DNA of 64,000 nucleotides from the NCBI GenBank assembly GCA_964019165.1, contig OZ025267.1, forward strand, positions 7,532,648-7,596,647, written 5' to 3'. A program made the position numbers and the translations under genes. Below are positions 29,101 through 44,000 of this stretch, one piece after another (position 1 is the stretch's first letter; the number at the start of each line of letters is the position of its first letter). The DNA comes from Mastigias papua (lineage: Eukaryota; Cnidaria; Scyphozoa; Rhizostomeae; Mastigiidae). Below the pieces are notes generated by a model, which did not search any database, was not told where the DNA came from, and saw only the letters and a program-made list of their open reading frames with translations.

Positions 29101-32100
29101 CTTATTCGAGGGAGGGCTTATTAAATTTAGAGGTAGGCCCTCAGATCTACCGAAGACAGTATCTTGTACATATCATTTTTCAATTTGAAGTACTTTGATT
29201 TAAATGTAAATCGAGATGGGATCAAGGAGGAGAAAGTTGGAGAGTTGTTCTTGACAGCTTTTACTTTTCGTTGCTTCTCTGAGCAACGTAACATCCCTGT
29301 TCCTCTTGAAACCTTTTCAGTCACTGCTGAAAGTTGTTCGTCCTAGCTCAAGTGCTTATGAGCAATAACCCCAAGGTATTTAATATTTTCTAAGATAGAA
29401 ATATTTCATCACTTACAACGAGAGCGGGCTGGGCTTATTGTATCATTCAGTCGCTTCCTGCTGCTAGGGACAAGACACTGTGTCTTAGCAACATTGAGGG
29501 ACAATTTATTTGCTTGTAGCCAAGTGTTTTATATCGAAGTGTAGGGCATTAATATAAATAATGAATAGACCAGCCGTATTGAGTAACAGGAATTTCTGAA
29601 GGAATTGCCCAATATAAGGATCTGTGACGAACTTGGGGGGGGGCTGCCATTAACGCCCCCTGTTTCTTACGCCTATGGTGTCATGGGATAGTAGGGGTGT
29701 TAGAAAATGTTGCAAGGATCCAATATATAGGAGGGGGTTGGAATTAGCGGAGTGTGTGGAAAACGTCCCTACGTACAATAGCTATGAATGTGTTTTACAA
29801 GTAGTTTCAATCAAGTAGAGAAAATGAAAAACACGATTTTTTCACGTTACCTAATACACCTTTTTTTTATAAGAAAAATGCTTTTTTCTTGAGGCTCAGT
29901 TTTCTTAACTTTTCACGAATTTGAGGCTGAGGTTTTCTTAAGATTTTCTCAACTTTTGCAGGAATATAATGGCTGAAACAGGCTACTCTGTAATTGTTGG
30001 ACCACCATAAGTCTCGATCTTTGTACGAGGGTTTGCAAAAATGAGCCAATATCAGTTTCTGGCATGTAAAGAAGATGAACTGTGATTTTCCTAGCATTTT
30101 TTTGAACTTGAGCCTTGTGATTTTCTTAGGATTTTCTTCAGATTTTGGTCATTTGAGCCTCATTTTCTTATAAACTTTTTTTCTTATAAAAAAAAGGTGT
30201 AGTCGATCGAATTGCAAGCTCGAAAATAGTGAACGAGAGGTCTGGAGTTTTTTCAAGAATGTAACATGCGAGGGTTAGAAAGCAGGGCCATCCCTGGACA
30301 TTCAAATAGGGTTCTCTGAGGAGCATATTAAAGGTGGCTCTGTTGTAAACAGAAAATCACGTGGCACACGGGGGAAATAAGATCAGAACCAATATATGCT
30401 GTGAGAAAAGAGTCACGCAAGATGCAAAACTGGAACTGGGCACTGACTATAGCAGTACAGTTACTAGTGCAGATTGATATGACAGAATTTTGTGTATAAT
30501 TGTCAGCAGAATTACCACCGACTGCTCACCCCCCCCTCCAGAACAGAGCTGCTTAGAGTGCTTAGAGTGTGAGACCCCCGTGAGACCCCGTGAAGCACCA
30601 CAATGTTAGGAGACTGTAACTGTGACTGAACTGTGCCAGAACAGATCTCGCAATATTTCAAACGTCATCAGCATGAAAAGGGTACACGAGGAAGCAATTC
30701 AGCGCTAATTTTACCTTTAAAGAGAACAGAATCTGGCAAGCAAACATCTGCTTTCCAGGGAGCAAAACTTTTTACTACTCTCCCCAAGATAGTTCAGGGT
30801 GAAAGCTCTTTCCTGCTCGTAAGGCATAAGTTTAAGTTACATGCAAAAACACCTTGAATATTCTTTCGATTAAAACAATCTTTTTTGTTTCGTTGAGCTG
30901 GCCCTTGATTAGTAGCAGAAAATATGTTTTGAACTAGTTACGTAACTTGTGTAAATATTATATACTTATTATTATTAAATATTTGCCGCTGGATGGGTCT
31001 GGATATCAGAGATGAAGGATTCGGAAGGTGAAGGGGCACAGCAGTTGAAAGGACTTATGCCGCACATAGACCGCTGCACCCAAGTGAACTAACAGTGTGT
31101 ATACCTAATATATTTTCTGTACACATAAAGACCGGGAGAGTCGGGCTACGATAAACAGAGTGTGAGAAGAGTTTATTTGCTTAATTAAAAAAAATTTAGA
31201 GCGGAATTCTGTGGTTTGCTAGGGCGTCACCTATAGTTGCAAGCATGTCCTCAGTGCAATCTCTGGTTCGAGTAGAAACCTGATTAAGGGGTTTGTCTTT
31301 TATTCGCTTTATAGGTTTGTATTTAACATTTAGGGTGGTCCAGATATTGCCCCCGTTGGAAATCAGTCTCATATTTCTGTCTCGTTTGATCAAGCTGTTT
31401 TGGTTGTTTTATGCTAATCAGCTCATTACGAACTCATATATCAAAATGGCTGCCGCTCAGTACTCCGCTGTCACACATTAGTCCACATTTGTTCATCGCA
31501 GTTACCCAGCCAAAATTTGATTACGTCTTATTGTTCAGAAGTACAGGAATCATGATCCGTATACAGGGTAATATCCAAGAAGGTATGCATGACTGGAAAG
31601 ATATCGACGGCAAATTCGAGTATCCCGCTGATGTTGCTGGAGCTAGGCACCAGAGCAACCGGTCCAGCTTCTGCTCAACTTGCTCATCGTATGACAGTGA
31701 TTACTCAGAGTAAGTGAGTTCAGTAGGTTTCTCATGAAGCGGTTACGATCCCAAGTTTATTGCTGAATCGTTATAGATTTATGCTTTTGCTCTAGAAGAG
31801 CATTGTGAGCACAGCACTAGGAAACGTACGGCCTAAACTAGTAGTATCTTGGGTGGTATGTAATGTATGCAGTCTTGGGGTGGAAAGATCAAAGATCGCA
31901 TCATCACTTCGCTAGACATAAGGTTCTCATTTTGTATAACGGATCTTACACAGCAAGATACCTTACAGTTCCCAGTAGAACAAGAGTCCCATCAAACTGC
32001 ACATTGTAAGCCACTAAGGCCTATGAAAAGTGAAGACAAAAATAAATTGTATTTCTTACAAAATTGTCTTAGTTTAGGACAGCTCTCTTTCCCTTTTATA

Positions 32101-35100
32101 GAGAGTATTCAACAGCAAATCATCCATGATGAAGTTTTGAGAACTGAACTAATTGATCAATTCATATTTTGCAGATTTGTCATTTCCCGTTATCTTTTTT
32201 ATGAGTTTTATGCTGTCATTGCAGTTTTGAATGTTCTGTCAAAGTTTTTGGGACAATGGAATAAGTACTGATGCTCTTAGAGTTTTGTCAACTATTTGAC
32301 TGACCACTGGCTTCATTTTTCCTAAAAAAGTGTGTAAAGTCCCTCAAACTTATAGCTAAGTTTGTTATTGGGAGTAGGCAATATGTTGGTATTGTAGGAA
32401 GATTGGTTTTGGGATTAATGTAGAGTTAAAGTTTTGATAAATCAAAAATACAACTTGAGTGGGATCTTTTTCATAGTTTTGAAACATTTGAAGTTGTATT
32501 TTGCAATTTCAGTGCCATAACTAGATTTCAGTGCAAGTTCCATTGCCCCTGATACCCAGTTTGCCACCTGGAACTCCAAAGCCATTTCAAAGCCTCTTTG
32601 TACATGTTTTTGCATCTCCTCAATGATATGGAGGATAGACACTGTGCAGCTTTCCACATGACTGACTTTTTGGTTGATAAGTATTTTCCCATGACATGTG
32701 AAGCACTGAAATAAATTATTCCTCTCATGAAAACAGAATACATGCTTCAATGTCAGTTCACTGTCTTTTTACATGCTTTGAATCAAGCTCATAATCAGGC
32801 CTGTGTTTCAGGGGTGGCAAAATTGTCTTAGAAAATCAATGTGGTACAAAATCTGAGGGCTTATTTCAGACCTTTATGTTATCACAATTATTAAAATCAA
32901 ATGGATGAATGTGTGTGCAAGAAAAGCATCAACTGTCTTATAGAGGCCAAAATTGAGACCAACTGAAGTTCAGGAGATGTCTCCTTAGCTACAAGATAAA
33001 GGAATACTAAAAAACTGCAGAAAAATTTCCATGGATGGCAAAAAGCTGGCATCCTGTTGTCTAGGGGTGCCATTTGCCACCCCATGCCACCCTATAGCTA
33101 GGGGCCTACTTTGAATTTTTGGAGTTGGACATCTCTTAGTGTTTTATCTTATGATGGTTTGCTGAGAAAAAAATTCATGTTATATGCTGTCTGTTTCCAA
33201 ATCCATGCTACACTAAGGTGAAATACCTGGTTATCTTGGTATTCTTACTGACACAGATCTAAAATTTAGATTTTCTGAATCATTTGTCTAAGTCTGTCCC
33301 AGAAGAAGAAAGTATACTTCAGACCCAAAATTTTCCCACTCTCAGTGTTTTGTAATTGTGGAAAAGTACTATGTGTTAGTGATGGTTGAAGGCTAAATTA
33401 AAGTAAATTAATAAACTATCAGATGCATTATAAATTAATAAACTATAAGATTATATGGCATTATTTTTTGTTAATCATCAGAGGGTGAAACTGAGTACTC
33501 TCTTCATTTATACATGCCTGCCTAGAAGGATTAGTAGTTTTGCATAGTAGGATGTTGCATCAAATTTTGCTAATACTACCAGCTTTAGGAATCATCTGTT
33601 GCCCTGATTCCCCTGGAACCATACTGTACTGTTGCCTGCACATACTGGGGGTATTGCTAGATCATTGTTTTGTTTCTGCTGTATCCAGTTTAGTAATTCC
33701 AATCTTTATTAGTCATACCTTTTTGGAAGAAATGCAGACTTTTAATGCACTGTCAATGCATATGAACTCATATTATTGGTTAGAGTAGGCATGTCCAAGG
33801 TTTTTTGTAATAAGAGCCAAACAGGAAAAGTAACGAGGAGCCTGGTAAAACACTACATATATAATGTACATTACTAAGTTCAAAATAAGTTAAGAAATCA
33901 GGGCTATGTTTTGAAATGCATTATAAAACCTCACAGAGGGCCTAAAGAGCCTAGTCTGCAGGCAACAGTTGGCCTATGGGCCATTGTTTGGATGCCTCTG
34001 GCCTAGAGCAATGTTTCTACTTTTCACTAGAGCTGTATAGATTTATGAAGGAACAATTTAAGTATTTTTGTTGAAATGCTGTCTGAAATAACAAAAGTCT
34101 TTTCCTGACTTGGCTAGAGAGCTGGCTTATGATAAAGCTTTTTCCTTTAACTTTACCATAAGGTACTAGAACTGTGCTCAAGCACACAGCCAGCACTGAA
34201 AGGGGGCCAAATCCAAGAAAAGCTCTCTGATCCTAGAATTTTTTAATGCCCCTTTTCTACTAAGTATCCAATAGTGCGGCCTTATCAAAAAATAGCCCCT
34301 AGAAGTCAGTCTGACTGGTTATCTTGCTTCAAGTTTCTCATTCTCTAAGTTTGAGGGCGACAACCTGTTTTCATCTTAAATTATTGGGTGAGCAACTTAT
34401 ATTAAAAAAGCAGCTGTTTTTCATGAGTAATTGTCTTGATATAAACGGTCTTTAAAGAAAGTAATACTCAAATGCTCAGATAGTTAATAAAGCTCAGTAC
34501 TGGATTTCTGAAATATGTGGAAGTCTGTAAGTTGATGCGCACTTGAAGTTCCAATTTTCACGCATGCCTATCATCTCTTTTGCTTGAGTTGCATATATTT
34601 CCTACTTAAGGTATGCATTTCAGTGTTTTCTTTGTATAGTGCCTGTCTGTGTGAGTATCACTGCAGTTTTACACGAACTCGAATATTCTCGCTAACAATT
34701 CTTAGAAAGTTTTAGTACTGAAATCATAATAAGGCTAGGGAAATTATGGTGTTAGGCCACAAATACTTACTTATGAAAAAGCGTAAGTGTGCTGGTATTA
34801 GTCAGTTTTGATATATCTTGCCAACACATCAGAGATGATTTGTGAAAATGTGCATTCACAGTAAATAAGAGCTCACTTTGCGACTGTTAACGTCAGAAGT
34901 TCTTAACTTTTGACCCTCCAACTAATCCGACTAAATTCATGAACGGGGGGTAATGGTCAGTGACAAGAGCATTCAGTTCCACTTGTTACTTTCTGTGCTG
35001 TGCAGGGACCTCCCAAATTAGGGGCTGTGGGGCGTCACACACGCCACTTTTGGGGGAGCTGTCAGTAATTTCTTGGCTCGTCGATAAAAGTTGACATAAC

Positions 35101-36803
35101 GACCTTGGCTTGTCGACGATTATAGTGTCTTGTCGCTAATTTATGGGGTCTTTTTCAGGTCTGTTGGCAATTTTTTTGCTACACCCCCACTCAAAAGTCA
35201 TTCGGCACACCACTGCTGATGTTTTGTATTGATTGTGTTTGCCATGCTTTGTATACTGGATAGAAGCCACCTGGGAATCACGTAGAAAAAGTGGATTGAT
35301 GGAATAAATTGTTACTTAACGTTGTAGAACTTACTTCTAGTGCTTTGCAGTTGGTGTCGCTTCTTTGAATGGTCCTCACGACGTTTCCTTATACGTGAGG
35401 GCGGAAAATTATCTCTTTGATGGATTTTTGCGGTGACTCTGCCCCCACTCTTTTGCTTTTTCTCTGTGTTCCCTTACGTTCTACCGCAGACCTGGGCGTT
35501 ACACAGCCCGCGGGCCACGTACGGCCCTTTTAGTCGACTCTGACCGGCTTGTGAACGGTTAACTAAAAATTAAGGAACAAAAATATATTTAAATTTCATT
35601 CGATGCATGGAATAAGCCTGCTCTTATTTTGAAGTTACTAAGGGGTCAGTCATTTATAACTCTGAGTACCGGGGTGGGCTAGAATTGGGTAGGATATGAA
35701 AACTTTTCAAAGGACACTTGGGGGTATCAAAATTTGTGGAGAATTTTTGAGGAATATGAAAACAATCAACTCAATGAATTGCATAAGTCTATTGATCACT
35801 GTATTTATACGTATGAAAACTCAATGGGGTATGAAAACTTTTGGACAAAAATTGAAGGGGTATAAAACTTTGACCATTTTTTAAATTCTACCCTTCCCCG
35901 GAACCCAGAGTTATAAATGACTGACCCCTGATACAGAAGTGAGTTCGCTTTTTTGATCGGGCTTTCCATAAAATTTTATTTCTTATGTGGCCCCATGGAA
36001 AAATTATTGTCCTCCCCTGTTCTACAGGTACTGTTTCCTCAATCATCCTTCGAAGAAACGCGTTTGTGCCAGTGCCTGTAAGACCAAGAGCGTGAGCAGT
36101 GTATTTATTTTAGCGATTCAGTGTCATATTTTAACATTTTACTATTCTAGTGATGAAGATAACGAAAGGCATTGGTTTCGTTACATTCTCGAGGATGGGA
36201 GTTTGTTTTACCTTGAACCTGCCTTCGATCTACCCTCTGTAGATGACTTTGGCGATGGAGCAAGCGAATCAGCTAGAAAGCACGGCGACAAAGGGGATAA
36301 AAAGGACGATTCAAGGGGGATTTTACGCGGTTTTGGCCGGATTAAGGGGGCTCTTAAACGAAACACTGCATTTGGCAAGAAAGAAAAGGAAGGTGAGAAG
36401 AATGGCGATGCACCCAAAGACGGTGTGAGAAGCATCCATGAATATTACAGCACAAATGGCCCAAGTGATGTATCATATGATGAACAAATAGTACGAAAAA
36501 CGACTGTAGTGAAAGTAAACAAAGCATTGCCTTCTGATTTGGACATGAAGTCGAATTTGTTGTACGATGTTCTTGGCATGATATCTGGCCTAGATTTGGA
36601 CCCTGTGCAGCCATTGCCAAATGGAGCTGATGATACGGCAATTTCCCGCAGGTTGGATGCCATTGCTATTCAAGGTATCGTACCTGGTAGTCCTGCCGAT
36701 GTTAATCAAGACATCAATATCGGTAGGTAGTTGTAGAGTCATAATTTATTGATACTTGTTATTGAACATTTCTCAAGATTTACTGATTGTGTGATTAACT
36801 GGT

Positions 36804-36860
<57 letters not shown>

Positions 36861-37988
36861 AATGGACGGATGGATGGATGGATGGGTTGAGTTATGGATT
36901 GGTCAATTAAGCGATTAATATTGTGGTAAAGTGATTAATTGGCAGGTCTAAGGGTTGCTTGCTTGAATAGTTGACCGACCGGTAGATTTAGTGATTGATT
37001 GGTTGATCGTGGGTTGATTGAAAAATTGAATGGTTGATTGATTGATTAAGTGGTTGATTGATTTGGTGATTTGTTGATTGGTGCATGAGTCATTTGCAGT
37101 CCTGTTGAAGACTGGGTAGAGCTACAGGCCAGCTTAGGTCCTGCTTAATGAAAGGTCAGTTAGTGCTAAACTGGTCAACTGGTTTATCAGAGAGAGAGAA
37201 TGGAATTATTTGAGTGAATGTGAACTATACTCTAGCAGAAGGAAGAGAATGAATTTCAAGTCAGAGGCATTATGTCTTGTGATTTGTGTTGTCGTTTGGT
37301 AAGCAAGGTTTATTGAACACTCCTGGTCGTTTCTGTAGATTGACTCACGTCAAGATAACGACTTGGAGCAGGGACGTAGGAACCGGGGGGGCCAGAGGGG
37401 CCATGGCCCCCACTTTTTAGCAAACTATGCAAAAGTGCCCCTTTGAAGCTCAAAATGTGCGTGAAGCTCATAAATGCATCTATATGCTCTGCAAAACATA
37501 TATACTGGAAGTTAGTTTCTAACAGGATAAATGATTTTTTATCTGTTATCCTTTCATGTTCATATCATATTTATATATTTTCATATTTTTATCTTTTTAT
37601 CTTTTATCTTTCATCTTGTAAATACAATTATACATTTTGATTTATTCGGGTTAAGAATTGTTAATTTGTGTTTTATTCAGTAGGCCTAAGTTAGCTGCTC
37701 TTTAGCTATATTTCACTTTAATTAGCCTACTTTAAATAAAATGGTGATGATGATTATGACTTAACTATGAAACTCTAAACCTTGTTGTATTTTTGACCTT
37801 GTGCCTAATATATTTTACTTCTAGACGATACTCTACTTGCTGTTAATGGCGTTGAAGTCAGTGAAAGGAATATCAACTATGTACTTTCTAAGATCCGTTG
37901 TCCTGCAGAGGTATTATTTTTATACTGATTCGTTGTTTAAAGTTCACTTATAATGATTAGTGATTGTTGTATCACATTCTACTCTTAT

Positions 37989-38086
<98 letters not shown>

Positions 38087-41000
38087 ACACGCGCGCGCGC
38101 GCACGCACGCAAAATTAATTTTGTTTTGAATTCGAACATGTGTGCATCGCTCCCACAACCACCACCACCACATTTCAGTTTGATCATTCATTTTTATTTA
38201 ATTCTTTTTATAAATGATACTCCATTAGCCCATAAAAACGTGATAGATAACCGAAAAATATTTGAAAAGAAACAGAATATAGGCCATCTATGCTAAGTTT
38301 ATCAGTTTTGTAGAAATGTTAGTGTTCCCCTAGGAGAGATTAGAATCTATATCCAATCCACCATCACCATTGCCTCCCTGCCACTACAACCACCGTCGCC
38401 ACCACCACCATCACCACTTCCACCACTGCCGCTGCCACCGCCACCTCAACCATTGCTTCGACCACCGCCACTACCATCACCACCATCATTACCACCACCA
38501 CCATCATTGCCTATATAACCAGCATAGTGGACAAATCTTGATTAGTTGTCAGCGCGATCCCCAATTGGGGAATCTTCTGCCTTATTGACCAATCAGATCA
38601 TAATGATGGTGCTAGTACCTTATTGCCAATTTGTCCACTATGCTTATATAACCACTACCAAGGCCAGTACTATCGCCACTAGCACCATCATCATGATCAC
38701 CATTACCATCGACCTCTGTTCTCATTATATGTTTTCATTGCAAATCAAAGACCGCGTATAGTGTAGCATCCGCACCCTGATCAACTTCAGCACTAAGCTA
38801 GTGCAACGCCTGTATATTGCACAATGCATATTGCACGTTTTACATTTTACCAGCACCACCACTACAATCACCATTGCCAACAGCTTTAGCTTATCATTCT
38901 TCATCACTTGCTATTATTTATAGTTCGGGTGTCTTTTAGGTTGTGTTGACTATAGAGAAAGTTGTGCACGTTCCTGCAAAGCCAAGACTTAAAAGCAAGT
39001 TGATCGATTTAATGACTGGAACCATCGATGATGAAAACACCCTTGTCGCATATCAGGAGGACTGTGCTGTTATGTATCTTACTTTGGATGCTGATGAAAA
39101 TGACCCTGATGGCGTAAGTCTGCTGTCTCTTCCTTTTCTTTTTTGTTGTACAGAGCTTTGGTTTACTGTTGCGAAAGAGGGGCGATGTTAGTGAGGTATT
39201 TCCTTGAAGATTAAGATACATACTCTTGATAGATGACTTAGTCTCACTTTGGTCTACGGTTAAGTATAATTCACAGCTATAATTCACTTTTATCGAAGTT
39301 GCTACGCGGTTCTCTTCGATTGATCTTTTCATTCATTGGACCATTTATTCTGTTACGAGAACGCATATTATTGTAAGTGATTTTTGTAATAGCCATATGT
39401 TGTTAGGTGTTCTTTTCCTTTTGAAATGCATGAAGGAGCCAATAAATCCTCCAAGGCCATGTCCTCACTCAACTTACAATAGTCGCCAAGAGCCATGGAA
39501 CACCTCCCCTTTCATTCTGCACGTAACTTTCGACCCCCTCCTCCCCTCCTCCCCCAAACAATGCAGTTTTTGGGAGAAGTACAAGGGATAATGAAAAGAA
39601 TTGTTTTGCATAGCAATTTTAAGTGTCTCATGGACTAAGAAACTTTCTAAGGAGGATGTGGTGTTTGTAATGCGCAAAGTTGCAAAACTATAATGTGAAT
39701 GTGAGCCCAGCACTTTTGACGAATATTGTAGCCCCTCATAATTCCATGCTTTTGGTTCTATGATTTGGAAACACCTGTTCGTGTAGGAGTTTAGCGTCAT
39801 GCAATGAGTGACCATGGAATTTGCTTGCTACACTGACTCAGTGGGTAGATATGAGACACGCATAGCTTGAAGAGAATTACCACTAAGGAGAAGCAATAGA
39901 GGTTAAATTAATGCGTAACAAACGTGGTACTGAATCCTGCTAAGAAATAGCCCTATGGGTAAATCTGAATAGCGATGCGGAGGTGTTAGTCAATCCGCAT
40001 TTTATTGGGTTCATTCATTTTCACATCATTTTTCCTACTTGTACTGGTTGTGCACCAGCAACGCCGATTTTCAAGGTGTGTTCTGTTGCTAGCTTACTAA
40101 AATTAAGCAGATTTATAGAATATGTAACAGCACGCAGCTGAACGTCATAAAGTAAATCTTTCTTTATTAGTCTTACGCGATGGCAGAATCAAATCTTTTT
40201 TCAATGGTTGTGCTTTGTCATTTATGAAGTTTTTATTCATATTATCATTGTTTTATTAAGCATTGTTTATATACATGAAATGCAACCTTCAGCTTCATTA
40301 TTAAATTACAATGCTAAAAAAACTTATATATCTTATTAGAACCAAAACTTTCTCCTACTGCTGAATAATGCTGACCTTCCAGGGCTTCGTGTTTTATTTT
40401 TTGAGTCTAGCCTTTTGACTTTTCTTTTGGTGTTCAAGATTTTTGGTGAATGCTGGTAGGAACTTATTGTGTTATCCAGTCTCCCACCCAAATAAATTGG
40501 TGGCTTTGCAGAGAAGGTACTGAATGAAATGAGTTTGAGAACTGAGATCATCATGACGAAGTTGTTCTTATTGATTTTTCTTCTCTCTATTGCAGGATAT
40601 TCTATTCCGGTATCCGGATAGTCAGAACTTTGTCAAATTCAAGAAAATCAGAGGGTTGTTTCTAACTCTATCGGATTTGATGCCTAGCGTTACTGGCACC
40701 GAGCTTAAAACGTAAGTTGGTTTGCTTTGGATTTTTCCTAATGCAGTTTTGTACTCGTATTGTTTTGCATTGCAATGATATCTGAAAACGCGATTTGCAT
40801 AGCTCTGGAATGGGCTCCTCCGCTATGTACGCACGAATGTGACCCAGCAAAAGATTCTCCCAGAAATGTGGGCTGAATAATCATGCCTTATGTTGATTCC
40901 ATGCAAAGCTGTTTCAATCTTTTACGCCTCCGCCGTGTTGCAGTTGTAACGGATGCTGCAACTTGTGATGACAACATGTGGTTGTGCCCGGAATCATCTC

Positions 41001-44000
41001 ATACCGCAGATTCTCAAGTAACCTCTTAACTTCAACATTTTTGGAGTTGAACTTCTACGTAGGGGGCTTTTGCGAGGAGGAGGGGCGGGTTATTGAATTA
41101 GCTAGTACTTGCTATATAACTAAACTCGTCTCTTGTCTGACTCTTCCTTCCCAGAATGATACAGCTTGTCTTCTTTAGAATCTATTGGGCCCACGTCCTA
41201 TCCCCAACTTAAGATACTGTAACAAAACAAGCATTAAAAGGGAGGAATAGAAGAGTTAAATACATGACTTGACAGTGAGCTTGCCAACTTTTGTAGCTAT
41301 TGATGTGCAGGCAAGACTGTGTGGCCTATGACTAATGAATTGCAGATAGGTTCCGCTTCATTTACCTTTGATATTGTTATGAACTTTTGCCTCTGAGTGG
41401 CATACGCATTGAACTACGAATATGTTCCATTTATTGATGTATTTTGCCATCTCTCTGTCACAGTTCTACACTGCTTTTGTCAGAAAGAGTCATCCATGTT
41501 TGCTATCAGAGGGTCGGGAAAAATGTTTTGGTTGTTGCTGCGCCAGATTCGAGGTAATTTGAAGTATCATTCATATCATAAGGTCAATGGACCTGTCTCT
41601 GCCTCGTCTGACGAAAGATGCTATTCCTCACAGAGATTCTCCTGTCAAGCATGATGTGTTCTCTATGCTGGGATTACATCCTAGAGCTGTTGATACTTGT
41701 AAAAGATGTTTGTGTTCATACGCGTGTTTTATATCCTATGCAATAGTTATAATAATAATGATATTTCTTTAAAAACTTTATCATATGTAAACTAAACATA
41801 CAAATCTCTCTAATGATAGGTAATTTTTACCTGGCTGGCCTACTTATAATGATGATAATAATAATAATAATAATTAGAGTTGACAGAAGTAATAGTGTTA
41901 ACTAATTAAAGCCTACTATAGTGTACCAAAAAGTCTAATTTTTAAAACCCCAAAGTTACAATAAAAGTTTTGCATAATGTACAGCTGCAGTCAAGAGTTA
42001 TGGACTTAATATTTCCTTTAAAAATCCCCAATGTTTGGAACTCTTCGATTTCTTTTGTCACAGTCTGCCATAGTTGCTGACCAGCAAACTTGACAGTATC
42101 AATGTCATACAGATTTGTCCTAGCTTTCTTCATTTTATGATTGTCTGAATTTTCATAGATGTGAAAGCCTATTAATTCTTGAATTTTAAAATGTGTAGGT
42201 GCAGTTTGTTTCGCATTGAAGAGGCAGTGAAAGAGCTTGTGCGACAAATGGAGTATCTATATGAATCGGTTGAAAAGTTAGTTAGTTCTGTTCGTTGTAA
42301 TGAATTTACAGTAATGAAAGATATTTTGCCCTTTGTTTTGGTTCATTTCCCCCCTTCAAAGTCATTATGTGAACTTAATTTTGCTTTGGCTGCTGTGATT
42401 AGATGCTTGGCATCACGTGAAGCTTACCATCACTTGAATAGTTTTCTAGATATAGGACCCTCTGGGGAGATACGTTCTCATCAGAGACTTGATGGCAAGA
42501 ACAAAGACGATGACCTAGCTGCTTTACCCCTTTACACACTGGTTTGTCTAGTGGATACTAATCATTACAGCTGAAAGAGTTGCATTTTCAGTGATTCTCA
42601 TCTTCAATTCTTGATATTAAGCTATAATAGTATTAGTTGGAATCTTATCATTCTTAATCATTTGGTAGACTTGTTATTGTTCATATTATTGAGTTATATG
42701 TGTTAGGGAAATAATAAACGCGAGTGTGCCGTATTGAGATGATATCGTCACAATGCCTATAAGAATGGTATTGCATTGCCGTCCGTTAATTTTGCATGTG
42801 CCAATGCAGGGTCACATACCACTAGAGATTCTGAGCACATTGTTAGCCCAATCTATGTTTTTGTTTTGTTTTGCCGAATTAAGTCTCCCTGATTTCAACA
42901 GCTGATAAACTTTGCTTCTATCTGCAGGTCTTTTTGTAACCTATATGTACTTATATAATTTTTTCAAGGGCTTTTGAAGTGGAATACAAAGAAGACGTGA
43001 GACATATGTTCTTACTTTTCATGGAAAGACTCCTTGGAGGCTTACCAGTTAGATGCCAGTCAGAGGTCTCAAATTTGACTGCAAATCACTTGAATGGAGT
43101 GAAATATTTACAGCTTCCACCTGACAACCAAGTGAGCTGATTCTGCTTTTAATTGTCGTCTTTCCCTTATTTCATATTTGTAATGAGCTTCAGTGAACAG
43201 GTGAAATTTGCAAAATCAATTAGATTGAAAGCAATGTTCAGGTTGAGGGGAATTTCGTGCAGGCACACGTGATAGTTGATTAGACACTTTTCAATGAACG
43301 GTCGGTTATCCTTTGGGTAGTTAGTAAAAGTTGCCACCACGATCGTTGCTTTTAAGTAATCATGGGACTTTGAGGGTAATTAAGGCTCCTTGTTCAAACC
43401 TGTGGGTAAGTTCCTTTTACTACACCCTCACTCAAAAGTCCTTCGGCACGTCTCTGTACAGGATTGGCAACAGTGCAGAACAGTCCACGCAACCATTTGA
43501 TGGATCGTGTGGTTTTTTGTCCTTCTTATTCTCAACATTCCTTGTTAAAAGTATAGGGTTCAATCAGATAGGTAGCAATAGGCTGCCAACCCTTAGGTAA
43601 TGGAGACCCTGAACCTTCACTGCACTTTTAGATCCCCATACTAGAGGTCGCTTGGTCGTAAGGGGATTTATGGGGTGTAGAACTAGCGTAAATTTCTGAG
43701 TACACGAAAACATATGTAGGACATCATCTGAATCTGATAAGAATTGGCAATAACATGAGTATGAGATGTTTGTTGACAATTACTCACTGCATACTCATGT
43801 TAATAGGACATATTTTTGAAGCTTAGCACTATACATTGTAGGTTTTAGATTTATTTTTTGTTAAATAAATTCTCAGAGATCACCTTCAAAACTGCATCTG
43901 GCCATACATTCATATCCATATTTGGGCTATTACCCTACGTTTCATACACCGATGAGTGCCAGACAAGGAAGAACTATCAGTATTCGACGAAATATTCACG

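Noticed and set aside
31867..32271. 134-codon open frame in INTU intron 2
   Set aside because: No family motif, no matching splice phase with INTU, composition typical of AT-rich intron.
36208..36663. Minus-strand open frames across INTU exon 3
   Set aside because: Shadows of the coding strand; no recognisable domains.
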